A stretch of 64,000 bases of DNA from Collimonas pratensis (lineage in GTDB: Bacteria > Pseudomonadota > Gammaproteobacteria > Burkholderiales > Burkholderiaceae_D), in contig NZ_CP013234.1 of assembly GCF_001584185.1 (NCBI RefSeq), positions 2,294,001-2,358,000 of the forward strand. Reading direction: 5' to 3'. Below, piece after piece: positions 48,857 through 58,032 of the stretch; within the stretch, counting starts at the first letter, position 1, and each line of letters opens with the position of its first letter. Both the position numbers and the translations under genes were made by a program. A model generated the notes under the pieces. That model saw only the letters and a program-made list of their open reading frames with translations. It was not told the DNA's origin and did no database searches.

Positions 48857-48904
48857 GGGGACAGAGTAATTCGCCGCGCTACGGCGGCTCTTAAACTCTG
48901 TCCC
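48857..48904 (-). repeat. GGGACAG palindromic element, copy C (odhA-odhB gap)
   Basis: The 48-base element has ends GGGGACAGAGT and ACTCTGTCCC. Read on the minus strand, its core GTTTAAGAGCCGCCGTAGCG then CGGCGAATTAC matches copy B at nearly every base, but it lacks the two flanking blocks. It ends 26 bases before the odhB start. Confidence 0.8.
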
Positions 48905-48930
48905 ACAAATATGGAATATCGGAGAATTAA

Positions 48931-50196
48931 ATGGCACTTCTTGAAGTAAAAGTTCCGCAATTGTCGGAATCCGTCGCCGAAGCGACTTTGTTGACATGGC
49001 ATAAAAAAATCGGCGATGCTGTCAAGCGCGACGATAACCTGATCGATATCGAAACAGATAAAGTAGTCCTGGAACTGCCGGCGCCAGCCGACGGCGTGAT
49101 CGTCCAGCTGATCAAGGGCGACGGCAGCACCGTGGTCGCTGATGAAATCATCGCCGTGATCGACACCGACGCTTCGGCCAAGGTCAGCCCGATGGAAGTC
49201 TCCGCCGTACCAGTGCCGCAAGCCGGCCACGCGCCAACTCCGGTGGCAGCGCCTGAGCTGCAATCGAATTCGGCAGCGGGCATCGCCATGCCGGCCGCAG
49301 CGAAAATGCTGGCGGAAAACAATATGTCGGCAACCCAGGTTGCAGGCAGCGGCAAAGACGGCCGCGTGACCAAGGGCGACGTTATCGGCGCGGTAGCCAA
49401 CAAGGCAGCAACGCCAGCGCCAGCGCCGCTGGCCGCAGCACCAGCCAAGGCCCTGCTGCAGCAAGTCGCAGCGCCGACCAAGGCCCAGCTGGACGACCGT
49501 CCGGAAGAGCGCGTGCCAATGAGCCGCCTGCGCGCCCGTATCGCCGAGCGCCTGGTGCAATCGCAATCGACCAACGCCATCCTGACGACTTTCAATGAAG
49601 TCAACATGCAGCCGGTGATGGACCTGCGCACCAAGTACAAGGACAAGTTTGAAAAAGAGCACGGCGTCAAGCTCGGCTTCATGTCGTTCTTCGTCAAGGC
49701 TGCAGTCGCCGCACTGAAGAAATACCCAATCGTCAATGCCTCGGTGGATGGCAACGACATCGTGTACCACGGCTATTTCGACATCGGTATCGCGGTAGGC
49801 TCGCCACGTGGCCTGGTAGTGCCAGTGCTGCGTGACGCCGACCAGATGTCGATTGCCGACATCGAAAAGAAAATCGGCGAATTCGGCGCCAAGGCCAAGG
49901 ACGGCAAGCTGACCCTGGACGACCTGACCGGCGGTACTTTCTCGATCTCCAACGGCGGCACTTTCGGTTCGATGCTGTCGACGCCGATCATCAACCCGCC
50001 GCAATCGGCAATCCTGGGCGTGCATGCGACCAAGGACCGTGCAGTGGTCGAAAACGGCCAGATCGTGGTGCGTCCGATGAACTACCTGGCCATGTCTTAT
50101 GACCATCGCATCATCGATGGCCGTGAAGCAGTGCTGGCGCTGGTGGCGATGAAAGAAGCGCTGGAAGATCCGGCCCGCTTGCTGCTGGACCTGTAA
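48931..50196 (+). CDS. odhB: 2-oxoglutarate dehydrogenase E2, dihydrolipoyl succinyltransferase
   Basis: The 421-residue protein has a single lipoyl domain (1-77) with the lipoylated Lys44 in [12 protein letters not shown], and an Ala/Pro linker. A subunit-binding domain (about 110-150: [20 protein letters not shown]) follows, then the catalytic core with the active-site motif [14 protein letters not shown]. It forms the core of the complex and transfers succinyl to CoA. A GGAG site precedes the ATG. Confidence 0.97.
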   Translation: MALLEVKVPQLSESVAEATLLTWHKKIGDAVKRDDNLIDIETDKVVLELPAPADGVIVQLIKGDGSTVVADEIIAVIDTDASAKVSPMEVSAVPVPQAGHAPTPVAAPELQSNSAAGIAMPAAAKMLAENNMSATQVAGSGKDGRVTKGDVIGAVANKAATPAPAPLAAAPAKALLQQVAAPTKAQLDDRPEERVPMSRLRARIAERLVQSQSTNAILTTFNEVNMQPVMDLRTKYKDKFEKEHGVKLGFMSFFVKAAVAALKKYPIVNASVDGNDIVYHGYFDIGIAVGSPRGLVVPVLRDADQMSIADIEKKIGEFGAKAKDGKLTLDDLTGGTFSISNGGTFGSMLSTPIINPPQSAILGVHATKDRAVVENGQIVVRPMNYLAMSYDHRIIDGREAVLALVAMKEALEDPARLLLDL

Positions 50197-50224
50197 GCTT
50201 TAAATCAGCCAAGGCTATAGCTGG

Positions 50225-50287
50225 CGCGCCCTGATTCTGTTTTTTGCCCTTGCCCTTTAAGCGGTGCAAAAAACAGAGCAGGGCGCG
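50225..50287. repeat. 63-base imperfect hairpin in the odhB-lpdA gap
   Basis: The arms CGCGCCCTG and CAGGGCGCG flank a second perfect stem, CTGTTTTTTGC / GCAAAAAACAG, with an 18-base loop. The T-rich arm could act as a partial terminator between odhB and lpdA. Confidence 0.7.
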
Positions 50288-50390
50288 TCGCTTAGGTGGC
50301 TAAGTAAATGATGTGCGCCTGCCCCCGGTTACGGGCGATGGCTTGCGAAGCGCAAGCGAGATGGCAAGGCAATAACTCCAAGGATGGAAA

Positions 50391-51818
50391 ATGAGCAAAC
50401 AATTTGATGTCGTAGTGATCGGTGGCGGTCCTGGCGGTTACATTGCAGCAATCCGTGCTGCGCAACTGGGTTTCAGCACAGCCTGTATCGATGAATGGAA
50501 AAACGCCAAGAACGGCCCGGCGCCAGGCGGCACCTGCACCAACGTCGGTTGTATTCCTTCCAAGGCACTGCTGCAGTCGTCGGAGCATTTCGAGCATGCC
50601 GGCCACGCGTTCGCCGAGCACGGCATCAATGTCAAGGGCCTGGAGCTGAACCTGGGCCAGATGCTGGCGCGCAAGGATGGCGTTGTCAAACAGAACAACG
50701 AAGGCATCTTGTACCTGTTCAAGAAAAACAAGGTTACCTTTTTCCACGGCCGCGGTTCCTTCGTCAAGGGCGATGCCGGCGGCTATGAAATCAAGGTCGC
50801 TGGAGCGACCGAAGAAACCATCAGCGCCAAGCACATCGTGCTGGCGACCGGTTCCAACGCCCGTGAACTGCCAGGCGCACCGTTCGATGAAAAACTGATC
50901 CTGTCGAACACCGGCGCGCTGGCAATTGACGCGGTTCCGGCTAAACTGGGTGTTATCGGCGCCGGCGTGATCGGCCTCGAAATGAGTAGCGTGTGGCGCC
51001 GCCTGGGTGCGGAAGTCAGCGTGCTGGAAGCGCTGCCGACTTTCCTCGGCGCGATCGATGAGCAGATCGCCAAGGAAGCCAGTAAACTCTTCACAAAACA
51101 AGGTTTGAAGGTCAGCCTGGGCGTCAAGATCGGCGCCATCACGACCGGCAAGAACGATGTCACCGTGGAATATGTCGATGCCACCGGCGCCGCGCAAAAA
51201 GCCGTGTACGACAAGCTGATCATTTCGATCGGCCGCACGCCGAACACCATCGGCCTGAACGGCGAAGCGGTCGGCCTCAAGCTGGACGAGCGTGGCTTCA
51301 TTGCGGTCGACGACGATTGCAAGACCAACCTGCCGAACGTCTGGGCGGTAGGCGATGTGGTGCGCGGCCCGATGCTGGCGCACAAGGCTGAGGAAGAGGG
51401 CGTTGCGGTTGCCGAGCGTATTGCTGGCCAGCATGGTCACGTCAACTTCAACACCATTCCGTGGGTGATCTACACCTCGCCGGAAATCGCATGGGTTGGC
51501 AAGACAGAACAACAACTGAAGGCAGATGGAGTAGCATACAAGGCTGGCACCTTCCCGTTCCTGGCAAATGGCCGGGCGCGTGCCTTGGGCGATACTTCGG
51601 GCATGGTCAAGTTCCTGGCGGATGCCAAGACTGACGAAATCCTGGGTGTCCATATTGTCGGTCCGATGGCTTCCGAGCTGATTTCGGAGGCGGTCGTGGC
51701 GATGGAGTTCCGTGCTTCGGCGGAAGACATTGCCCGCATTTGCCATGCGCATCCATCCTTGTCGGAAGCGACCAAGGAAGCTGCGCTGGCGGTCGACAAG
51801 CGATCCTTGAATTTTTAA
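50391..51818 (+). CDS. lpdA: Dihydrolipoyl dehydrogenase (E3)
   Basis: The 475-residue flavoenzyme re-oxidises the lipoyl arm. The FAD motif is [19 protein letters not shown]. The redox disulfide is Cys49-Cys54 ([16 protein letters not shown]). The NAD motif is [20 protein letters not shown]. The dimer-interface catalytic His-Glu pair lies in [17 protein letters not shown]. An AGGA site precedes the ATG. It probably serves the 2-oxoglutarate complex encoded just upstream. Confidence 0.97.
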   Translation: MSKQFDVVVIGGGPGGYIAAIRAAQLGFSTACIDEWKNAKNGPAPGGTCTNVGCIPSKALLQSSEHFEHAGHAFAEHGINVKGLELNLGQMLARKDGVVKQNNEGILYLFKKNKVTFFHGRGSFVKGDAGGYEIKVAGATEETISAKHIVLATGSNARELPGAPFDEKLILSNTGALAIDAVPAKLGVIGAGVIGLEMSSVWRRLGAEVSVLEALPTFLGAIDEQIAKEASKLFTKQGLKVSLGVKIGAITTGKNDVTVEYVDATGAAQKAVYDKLIISIGRTPNTIGLNGEAVGLKLDERGFIAVDDDCKTNLPNVWAVGDVVRGPMLAHKAEEEGVAVAERIAGQHGHVNFNTIPWVIYTSPEIAWVGKTEQQLKADGVAYKAGTFPFLANGRARALGDTSGMVKFLADAKTDEILGVHIVGPMASELISEAVVAMEFRASAEDIARICHAHPSLSEATKEAALAVDKRSLNF

Positions 51819-51827
51819 GAAAGAAGC

Positions 51828-52270
51828 ATGATGCGTGTTCTGCAGCTGTTGCTGTCACCGTTGTTGACCCTGGCGCTAGGCCTTGCCTTATCCGGTTGCG
51901 CCACTGTAGCCTCGGACAACGGTCACGTGCTGATCGAAGCCATTTCCGACAGCCAGCAGCTGACAGGGGCGCGCTGCGTGGTGAAAACCGACAGCAGCCG
52001 CTGGAGCGTGGTGACGCCGGCCGATGTGCTGATCGTCGCTGCCGACGGCGACTTGCATGTCAGTTGCGACAAGCCAGGCTACCGCACCTCGGAAGTGGTG
52101 TTCCGTGCCCCCCTGGCTTGAATTCTCCCAGTGTGGGCATCGGCGCTTCGGGCGGCAGCGGCGGCATCGGCGCCTCCGGTCTCGGCCTCGGCGCCAACCT
52201 GCCGCTCAGTTTTGGCGGCAAGGAAAAAGCCTACCCCAGCCGCGTGCTGGTGGAAATGGGGCGATCATAG
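51828..52270 (+). pseudogene. Lipoprotein gene with a one-base frameshift in a C run
   Basis: The first frame encodes a lipoprotein start (MMRVLQLLLSPLLTLALGLA, then LSGC at the lipobox) and a small domain to VVFRAP. It stops at 52119-52121. Adding one C to the run of six at 52108-52113 continues as PPGLNSPSVGIGASGGSGGI, ending LVEMGRS at 52270, for about 147 residues in total. The glycine-rich tail looks genuine. It could be a real pseudogene or a sequencing error. I do not recognise the family. A good terminator follows. Confidence 0.7.
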
Positions 52271-52298
52271 TTGCTTGGCCGGCAGCTTGAGTTGATGT

Positions 52299-52329
52299 GG
52301 GTGAGCGAAAGCTCGCCCATTTTTATTTT
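52299..52329 (+). terminator. Intrinsic terminator after the lipoprotein gene
   Basis: The stem GGGTGAGC / GCTCGCCC has a GAAA tetraloop and is followed by ATTTTTATTTT. It may end the odhB-lpdA-lipoprotein transcript. Confidence 0.85.
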
Positions 52330-52459
52330 GAGCCGCCGTTTTGATTTTCGTAACATCACGAATATTGATTTGTTGTTAATTTGTTGCGGCAATATTGACA
52401 ACTGCGGGCCGGGTGACGCTTCCTTCATCGGTCCTGTGAATTTTTGAACTGAATATGCC

Positions 52460-53557
52460 ATGAATGTATTAGAGTTTTACGAGCAGGCACTGACGCAGCG
52501 CGGTTTCCAGGCTGACGATGCGCAACGGCGCGCGGTCGACCGGCTGCAGCAAGCCTACGACGAATGGGTGGCGTACAAGGCGCAGCGCTCCAGCTCGTTC
52601 AAGCGCCTGATCCACCGGCCGGACGTGCCGCGCGGCGTCTACATGTGGGGTGGCGTCGGCCGTGGCAAATCGTTCTTGATGGACAGCTTCTATTCAGTGG
52701 TGCCGGTGGTGCGCAAGACCCGTTTGCACTTCCACGAATTCATGCGCGCCGTGCATCGCCAGCTGGACGAACTGAAGGGCGTCGCCGACCCGCTCGACGA
52801 AGTCGCCAAGCGGGTCGCCAAGAAATACCGCCTGATCTGTTTTGACGAGTTCCATGTGTCCGATATCGCCGACGCCATGATTCTCTACAATCTGCTGAAA
52901 GCGCTGTTCGACAATGGCGTGTCCTTTGTCATGACCTCCAACTACGAGCCCAGCACCCTGTATCCGGACGGCTTGCACCGCGACCGCATGCTGCCGACCA
53001 TCAAGCTGCTGCAGGATAATCTGGACGTCATGAATATCGATGCCGGCATCGATTACCGCAAGCGCGCGCTGGAGCAGGTCGAAACCTATCACTCTCCGCT
53101 CAACGCCGAGACCGACCGCGCCTTGCGCCATGCGTTTGCCGGCGTCGCTGAAACCGCCGACGAAGATCCGCTGGTCGACATCGAAGCGCGTAAAATAAAG
53201 GCCTTGCGCAAGGCTGGCGGGGTCATCTGGTTCGATTTCAACACCTTGTGCGGCGGTCCGCGCTCGCAAAACGATTATCTCGAAATTGCCAGCCGCTTCC
53301 ATACGGTGATATTGTCCGGTATCCCGCAGATGTCGGCGGCCATGTCGTCCGAAGCGCGCCGCTTTACCTGGCTGATCGATGTGTTCTATGATCACAAGAT
53401 CAAGCTGATCATGTCGGCGGCGGTACCGCCGGAAGAGCTCTACACGCAGGGCATGCTGGCTAACGAGTTTCACCGCACCGTGTCGCGTATCATGGAGATG
53501 CAGTCGCGCGAGTACATGGATAGCGAACGGCGTTCGGAAGCCGATTCGATCGTCTGA
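52460..53557 (+). CDS. zapE: ZapE / AFG1-type cell-division ATPase
   Basis: The 365-residue P-loop protein has Walker A at residues 64-71 (GGVGRGKS) and Walker B at 124-131 (LICFDEFHV). Further family stretches are RLHFHEFMRAVHRQLDELKG, FVMTSNYEPSTLYPDGLHRD and GGVIWFDFNTLCGGPRSQND. In E. coli ZapE binds FtsZ and affects ring stability under low oxygen; mitochondrial AFG1 assists membrane-protein turnover. It stands alone after the lpdA unit. Confidence 0.95.
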   Translation: MNVLEFYEQALTQRGFQADDAQRRAVDRLQQAYDEWVAYKAQRSSSFKRLIHRPDVPRGVYMWGGVGRGKSFLMDSFYSVVPVVRKTRLHFHEFMRAVHRQLDELKGVADPLDEVAKRVAKKYRLICFDEFHVSDIADAMILYNLLKALFDNGVSFVMTSNYEPSTLYPDGLHRDRMLPTIKLLQDNLDVMNIDAGIDYRKRALEQVETYHSPLNAETDRALRHAFAGVAETADEDPLVDIEARKIKALRKAGGVIWFDFNTLCGGPRSQNDYLEIASRFHTVILSGIPQMSAAMSSEARRFTWLIDVFYDHKIKLIMSAAVPPEELYTQGMLANEFHRTVSRIMEMQSREYMDSERRSEADSIV

Positions 53558-53608
53558 CGGCGACGCTGCGGTAGTGTCTAAACAATGTATAGAAATGGAT
53601 AGGTTCTA

Positions 53609-54433
53609 GTGGAATTTGCCTCTTTGAATTTGGCGCCGCGGCGTCTGCTGCCGGCATTGGCCGCCGCTCTGCTGGCCTTGAGCGCCGGTGCGCGTGCGGC
53701 CGACGCCGTTCCGCTCAAATCGGTCGCCGAGCCGGCCGCCGAGCTGACCGCGCGCTACCCGCTGGAATCGCTGACCACGGTAGATATTGCCAACAAGGCG
53801 CTGACCGACGTCGCCGACGCCAAGGCCGAGGTGGCGGCGCGCGACCTGGAACAGCGCCGGGTCTGCTACGCCAAGTTTTTCGTCAACCATTGCCTGGATG
53901 CCGCCAAGGAGCAGCGGCGCCTGGCGTTGAAGGCGATCCGTCCGGTCGACATCACTGCCAATGCCTTCTTGCGCAAGGACCGCGCCGACGAGCGCGACAA
54001 GTCGCTGGCGGCGAACGAAGCCCAGCGTCCGGCCGAGGAAACGCAAAAGGCCCAGGACCAGAAGGAAAAAGAGCTGAGCAACGCCGACAAGGTCAAGCAG
54101 GGCGCTGCCAAGGAAAAAGAAGTGGCCGCCAATACCCGCAAGCACCTGGGCGAGGGCGACAAGCGCGTCGCGGACCACAATGCGCGGGTGCTGAAGGCGC
54201 AGCAGGACGATGCCGTCAAGAAGTCGCAAGAAGCAGCGAACGTCGCCGCTTTCCAGAAAAAGGCGCAGGATTCGGCGGCGCGCCAGCGTGAAGTGGCCGC
54301 CAACAAGGCGGCCAAGGCCAAGGACCTGGCGGCCAAGAAGGCCGCTGAAACCGGCGCCCCGGCAGCGCCTGTTGTGACGCCGCCGGCGACACCTGTGCCG
54401 CCAGTTGCCACGCCTCCCGCCACCAAGCCATAA
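53609..54433 (+). CDS. Exported Ala/Lys-rich coiled-coil protein, unknown
   Basis: A GTG start gives 274 residues, with a signal peptide to about residue 31 (LLPALAAALLALSAGARA-AD). A short conserved-looking part (LTARYPLESLTTVDIANKAL, then RRVCYAKFFVNHCLDAAKEQ, with two Cys) precedes a long helical, charged, TolA-like region (about 100-245) and a Pro/Val/Thr-rich tail. It is probably a periplasmic stalk-like protein. No family or partner is recognised. The ribosome site is weak, so the exact start is uncertain. Confidence 0.65.
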   Translation: MEFASLNLAPRRLLPALAAALLALSAGARAADAVPLKSVAEPAAELTARYPLESLTTVDIANKALTDVADAKAEVAARDLEQRRVCYAKFFVNHCLDAAKEQRRLALKAIRPVDITANAFLRKDRADERDKSLAANEAQRPAEETQKAQDQKEKELSNADKVKQGAAKEKEVAANTRKHLGEGDKRVADHNARVLKAQQDDAVKKSQEAANVAAFQKKAQDSAARQREVAANKAAKAKDLAAKKAAETGAPAAPVVTPPATPVPPVATPPATKP

Positions 54434-54470
54434 AAAACAAAGCCGTCAGCTGCATCCTGCGGCTGACGGC
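54432..54470 (-). terminator. Terminator between the convergent coiled-coil and PP2C genes
   Basis: The nine-base arms GCCGTCAGC and GCTGACGGC flank an 11-base loop. On the minus strand TTGTTTTTTA follows, so it mainly serves the PP2C gene. Confidence 0.75.
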
Positions 54471-54493
54471 CATGGCGGCTATATATCCCGGGT

Positions 54494-55324
54494 TTACACT
54501 GCCCGGCGCATCTTCTTGACGGTGTAGCTGGTTGCTTCCTTCGGCAGCGCCACCAGCTTGACGATGGCGAATGTGCAGTTGTCGGCAGCGTGGCCTTCGG
54601 CGCGCTTGCGGGTCTTGGTGATCAGCATCTCCGCCGCATCGCGCGGCTTGTTCATGGCGATCGCCGCCCCCAGTTCATCTTCGGTGAAGTAATGCCACAG
54701 CCCGTCCGAACAGAGCAGGAAGGCGTCGCCGGCCTTGAGGCCGCTGTGGCGGCTGATGCTCACCTTCGGCGTATCGGTGCTGGAGCCCAGCGCATTGAGC
54801 AAGATGTTGGACAGGTTGTGCGATTTCGCTTCGCTGCGCGACAGCTTACCTTCGGCCACCAGCTTTTCGACATAAGAATGGTCGATGGTGTGTTCGGCAA
54901 AATTGGGGCCGTCGAAGCGGTACAGGCGCGAATCGCCGACATGGCCCCAGGTGGCGACGCCATCCGGCGACAGCACCAGGATCACCATCGTCGTGTGCGG
55001 ATCCTTGTCGTTGGAGAAGCCGCTCAGCTTGATCACCGTGTGGGTTTCCAGCGCGATGTTGTGCAACATCGCTTCCACGTTGTCGATCAGGGGCGAAAAG
55101 CCCTCGAATATCTGTTTGGCGGTGCAAATCACCTGTTCGGCGGCCAGCGCGCCGCCGCTGCGGCCGCCCATGCCGTCTGCCAGCACGGCCATCATGTAGC
55201 CCGGTGCTTTCGGGGCGGTAAACAATGCTGCACGGTCCTGCTGTTCCTGGCGGTCACCGATGTGCTGGCCGGTGCCGGCTTCGATCTTGTATTGGCTCAT
55301 TCGTCTGGGTAGATTAAACTGCAT
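54494..55324 (-). CDS. PP2C-type serine/threonine protein phosphatase
   Basis: The product has 276 residues from the first ATG; an ATG at 55300 (MSQYKIEAGTGQHIGDRQEQ) is an equally likely start. PP2C motifs with metal-binding Asp residues are present: GDRQEQQDRAALF, VLADGMGGRSGGALAAEQ, TWGHVGDSRLYRF, LLCSDGLWHYFTEDEL and the final DNCTFAIVKL. It removes phosphate from Ser/Thr residues in the cytoplasm. No partner kinase gene is in the window. Confidence 0.92.
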   Translation of the reverse strand: MQFNLPRRMSQYKIEAGTGQHIGDRQEQQDRAALFTAPKAPGYMMAVLADGMGGRSGGALAAEQVICTAKQIFEGFSPLIDNVEAMLHNIALETHTVIKLSGFSNDKDPHTTMVILVLSPDGVATWGHVGDSRLYRFDGPNFAEHTIDHSYVEKLVAEGKLSRSEAKSHNLSNILLNALGSSTDTPKVSISRHSGLKAGDAFLLCSDGLWHYFTEDELGAAIAMNKPRDAAEMLITKTRKRAEGHAADNCTFAIVKLVALPKEATSYTVKKMRRAV

Positions 55325-55468
55325 CCTGTTCTAGGTAATTCTGGATCCGGCGTCAAATCGCCACTCATTCACGGTAATACGATATGAAGTCGATGGGAAA
55401 GATTATACGCAGGAATGATTTTCAAGGTGTTTCCACATGTTAACATTTTCCAACGCAAGAATCTGACC

Positions 55469-55669
55469 ATGATCGATCGAGAAGAAATCCTTCGCCGCAT
55501 TATAGAACTCGAAGTCGAACATCGCGATCTCGATGCCGCCATTCATACCATGACCAACCAGGTCCTGCATGAGGAATTGCAGCTGCGGCGCCTGAAAAAG
55601 CGCAAATTGCAACTGAAGGACCAGATCACGCTGTTAAGAATGCAATTAATTCCTGATATCCCTGCCTGA
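55469..55669 (+). CDS. YdcH/DUF465-like small coiled-coil protein
   Basis: The 66-residue product (MIDREEILRRIIELEVEHRD, then a basic stretch LRRLKKRKLQLKDQITLLRM) is two helices likely to form a coiled-coil hairpin, as in the YdcH/SlyX-like DUF465 family. An upstream start at 55415 would add 18 residues without support. The function is unknown. It precedes the helicase gene by 73 bases. Confidence 0.75.
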   Translation: MIDREEILRRIIELEVEHRDLDAAIHTMTNQVLHEELQLRRLKKRKLQLKDQITLLRMQLIPDIPA

Positions 55670-55742
55670 TAGCTCACCCCAAGGCTGGTACGATGCAGAT
55701 AAACGCACTATTCCAGCCACCGCTTTATTTAAGTAAGTTACC

Positions 55743-57806
55743 TTGACCCAAGATACATCCCCCTTAGCCGCCGAAATCGCCGTTGCTTCTGCTGTGAACG
55801 TTCCTCCTCCCGGCGTCCACGACGCCGACGTCGACCGCCTGTTCGCCAGTTCCGGCCCGCTCGGCCAGGTGGTCGGCGGCTTCCGGCCGCGCCAGGCGCA
55901 GACTGAAATGGCGAAAGCCATTGCCGAAGCCATCGCCCAGCAGCGCACCCTGATTGCCGAGGCCGGCACCGGCACCGGCAAGACCTTCGCTTATCTGGTG
56001 CCGGCGCTGCTGTGGGGCGGCAAGGTGATCGTTTCCACCGGGACCAAGAACCTGCAAGACCAGCTGTTCCTGCGCGATATCCCCACCGTGCGCAAGGCGC
56101 TCAGCGCGCCGGTCTCGATTGCGCTGCTCAAGGGCCGCGCCAACTACGTCTGCCATTTCCACCTCGAGCGCACGCTGCAGAACGGCCGCATGACCTCACG
56201 CGAAGATGTCGGCTACCTGCGCGAAATCTCGCGCTTCATGAAAACCACCTCGTCCGGCGACAAGGCCGAGCTGTCCATGGTGCCGGAAACGGCGCCGATC
56301 TGGAACCTTGTGACGTCGACCCGCGATACCTGCATGGGCGCCGAGTGTCAGTACTACCAGGACTGCTTCGTCATGAAGGCGCGCAAGGAAGCGCAGCAGG
56401 CCGACGTCGTGGTGGTCAATCACCACCTGTTCTTCGCCGACGTCGCGCTGAAGGATACCGGCGTGGCGGAACTGCTGCCATCGGCCAATACCGTCATTTT
56501 CGACGAAGCGCACCAGCTGCCGGAAGTGGCCACTTTATTTTTTGGCAATACCGTCTCGACCTCGCAGATCCTGGAGCTGTGCCGCGATGTGCTGGCGGAA
56601 GGCTTGTCGCATGCGCGCGACGGCGCCGACTGGGGCCAGGTCGTGCTGCCGGTGGAAAAAGCCGCGCGCGATCTGCGCTTGGCTTTCCCGCAAGACGTGG
56701 TGCGGCTGTCGGTCAATCAGATTGCGCCGTCGAGCATTTTCTTCCCGGCGCTGGAAACCATGCGCAGCCAGCTGCACGGCATGATCGCGGTGCTGGAAAA
56801 GCAGGCCGAACGGGCCGAAACCATCGAGCAGTGCCGCACCCGTGCGGTTGAGCTGGGCTACAAACTGGACGGCTGGAACAGCGCGCCGATCGCCGGCGGC
56901 GGCAAAAAGGCCGGCAAAGCGGTCGTTGCCGACGAAGGCGAGGGCAGCGTGTTGTGGGTGGAAGCCTTCTCATCCTCGCTGCAGCTGCACCAGACGCCCT
57001 TGTCGATCGCGCCGATTTTCAACAAGCAGCGCGAAGGCGTGGCGCGTTCCTGGATCTTTACCTCGGCGACGCTGGCGGTGAAGAACGATTTCCAGCACTA
57101 CGCGGCGCAGATGGGCTTGGGCGACGAGCCGGCGCAATCCTGGCCCAGCCCCTTTGATTACGGCCAGCAAGGCCTGCTATACGTGCCGCAGAACCTGCCG
57201 CAGCCGAATTCGCCGGATTATACCGATGCCGTGATCGACGCGGCGCTGCCGGTGATCGAAGCCTCCGGCGGCCGGGCATTCCTGCTGTGCACCACCATCC
57301 GCGCCGTCAACCGCGCGGCGGAACGGTTGCGCGCGGAATTCGAAGCACGCCACCTGGATTTCCCGCTGATGGTGCAGGGCGAAGCCGGTCGTACCGAACT
57401 ACTGGACCGTTTCCGCGCCGCCGGCAATGCCGTCCTGATCGGCAGCCAGAGCTTCTGGGAGGGCGTCGACGTGCGCGGTGAAGCGCTGTCGCTGGTGATC
57501 ATCGACAAGCTGCCGTTCTCGCCGCCGGACGACCCGGTGCTGGCGGCGCGCATCGAAGCGCTGGAATCGAAGGGCATGAACGGCTTCATGCACCATCAGC
57601 TGCCGGCCGCGATCATCAATCTGAAACAGGGCGCCGGGCGCCTGATCCGCGATGAAAGCGACCGCGGCGTCTTGATGATCTGCGATCCGCGGCTGATCTC
57701 CAAAGGCTACGGCCGCCGTATCTGGCAAAGCCTGCCGCCGTTCAAGCGCACCCGCGAACTGGATGCGGTGCAAGCTTTCTGGCGCGGCGACGCTGTCGCC
57801 GAATAA
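55743..57806 (+). CDS. DinG/YoaA-family iron-sulfur DNA helicase
   Basis: The 687-residue protein uses a TTG start; no ATG is suitably placed. Walker A is at 73-81 (EAGTGTGKT), and the DEAH box at 254-257 (VIFDEAHQLPEV). Four cysteines, 137, 197, 202 and 208, are spaced for a 4Fe-4S cluster. The carboxy-terminal helicase motifs include QSFWEGVDVRGEALSLVIID and LKQGAGRLIRDESDRGVLMI. XPD-like enzymes of this family unwind DNA 5' to 3' during repair. The length and lack of an exonuclease domain fit YoaA better than long DinG forms. Confidence 0.92.
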   Translation: MTQDTSPLAAEIAVASAVNVPPPGVHDADVDRLFASSGPLGQVVGGFRPRQAQTEMAKAIAEAIAQQRTLIAEAGTGTGKTFAYLVPALLWGGKVIVSTGTKNLQDQLFLRDIPTVRKALSAPVSIALLKGRANYVCHFHLERTLQNGRMTSREDVGYLREISRFMKTTSSGDKAELSMVPETAPIWNLVTSTRDTCMGAECQYYQDCFVMKARKEAQQADVVVVNHHLFFADVALKDTGVAELLPSANTVIFDEAHQLPEVATLFFGNTVSTSQILELCRDVLAEGLSHARDGADWGQVVLPVEKAARDLRLAFPQDVVRLSVNQIAPSSIFFPALETMRSQLHGMIAVLEKQAERAETIEQCRTRAVELGYKLDGWNSAPIAGGGKKAGKAVVADEGEGSVLWVEAFSSSLQLHQTPLSIAPIFNKQREGVARSWIFTSATLAVKNDFQHYAAQMGLGDEPAQSWPSPFDYGQQGLLYVPQNLPQPNSPDYTDAVIDAALPVIEASGGRAFLLCTTIRAVNRAAERLRAEFEARHLDFPLMVQGEAGRTELLDRFRAAGNAVLIGSQSFWEGVDVRGEALSLVIIDKLPFSPPDDPVLAARIEALESKGMNGFMHHQLPAAIINLKQGAGRLIRDESDRGVLMICDPRLISKGYGRRIWQSLPPFKRTRELDAVQAFWRGDAVAE

Positions 57807-58032
57807 CTGGCATGATTGCCGTTGCGGCGATTGCAGGGTGAGCAGATTTTTTGCCCGCGCGTTATCCGTGGCGCGATCGGCGAGTATCGGCTAAGCTGAC
57901 CTGAGCCAGCCCTCTCGGCTTTGTCATCAGCATGTAATAATCTGTCTCTATTGTCGCAGCTTGCATTTCGCAGGCCTGCGTATGATGGCGGTGCAGGTTT
58001 TTGTCGAACGTTCGTTTGGATAAAGGTAAACA

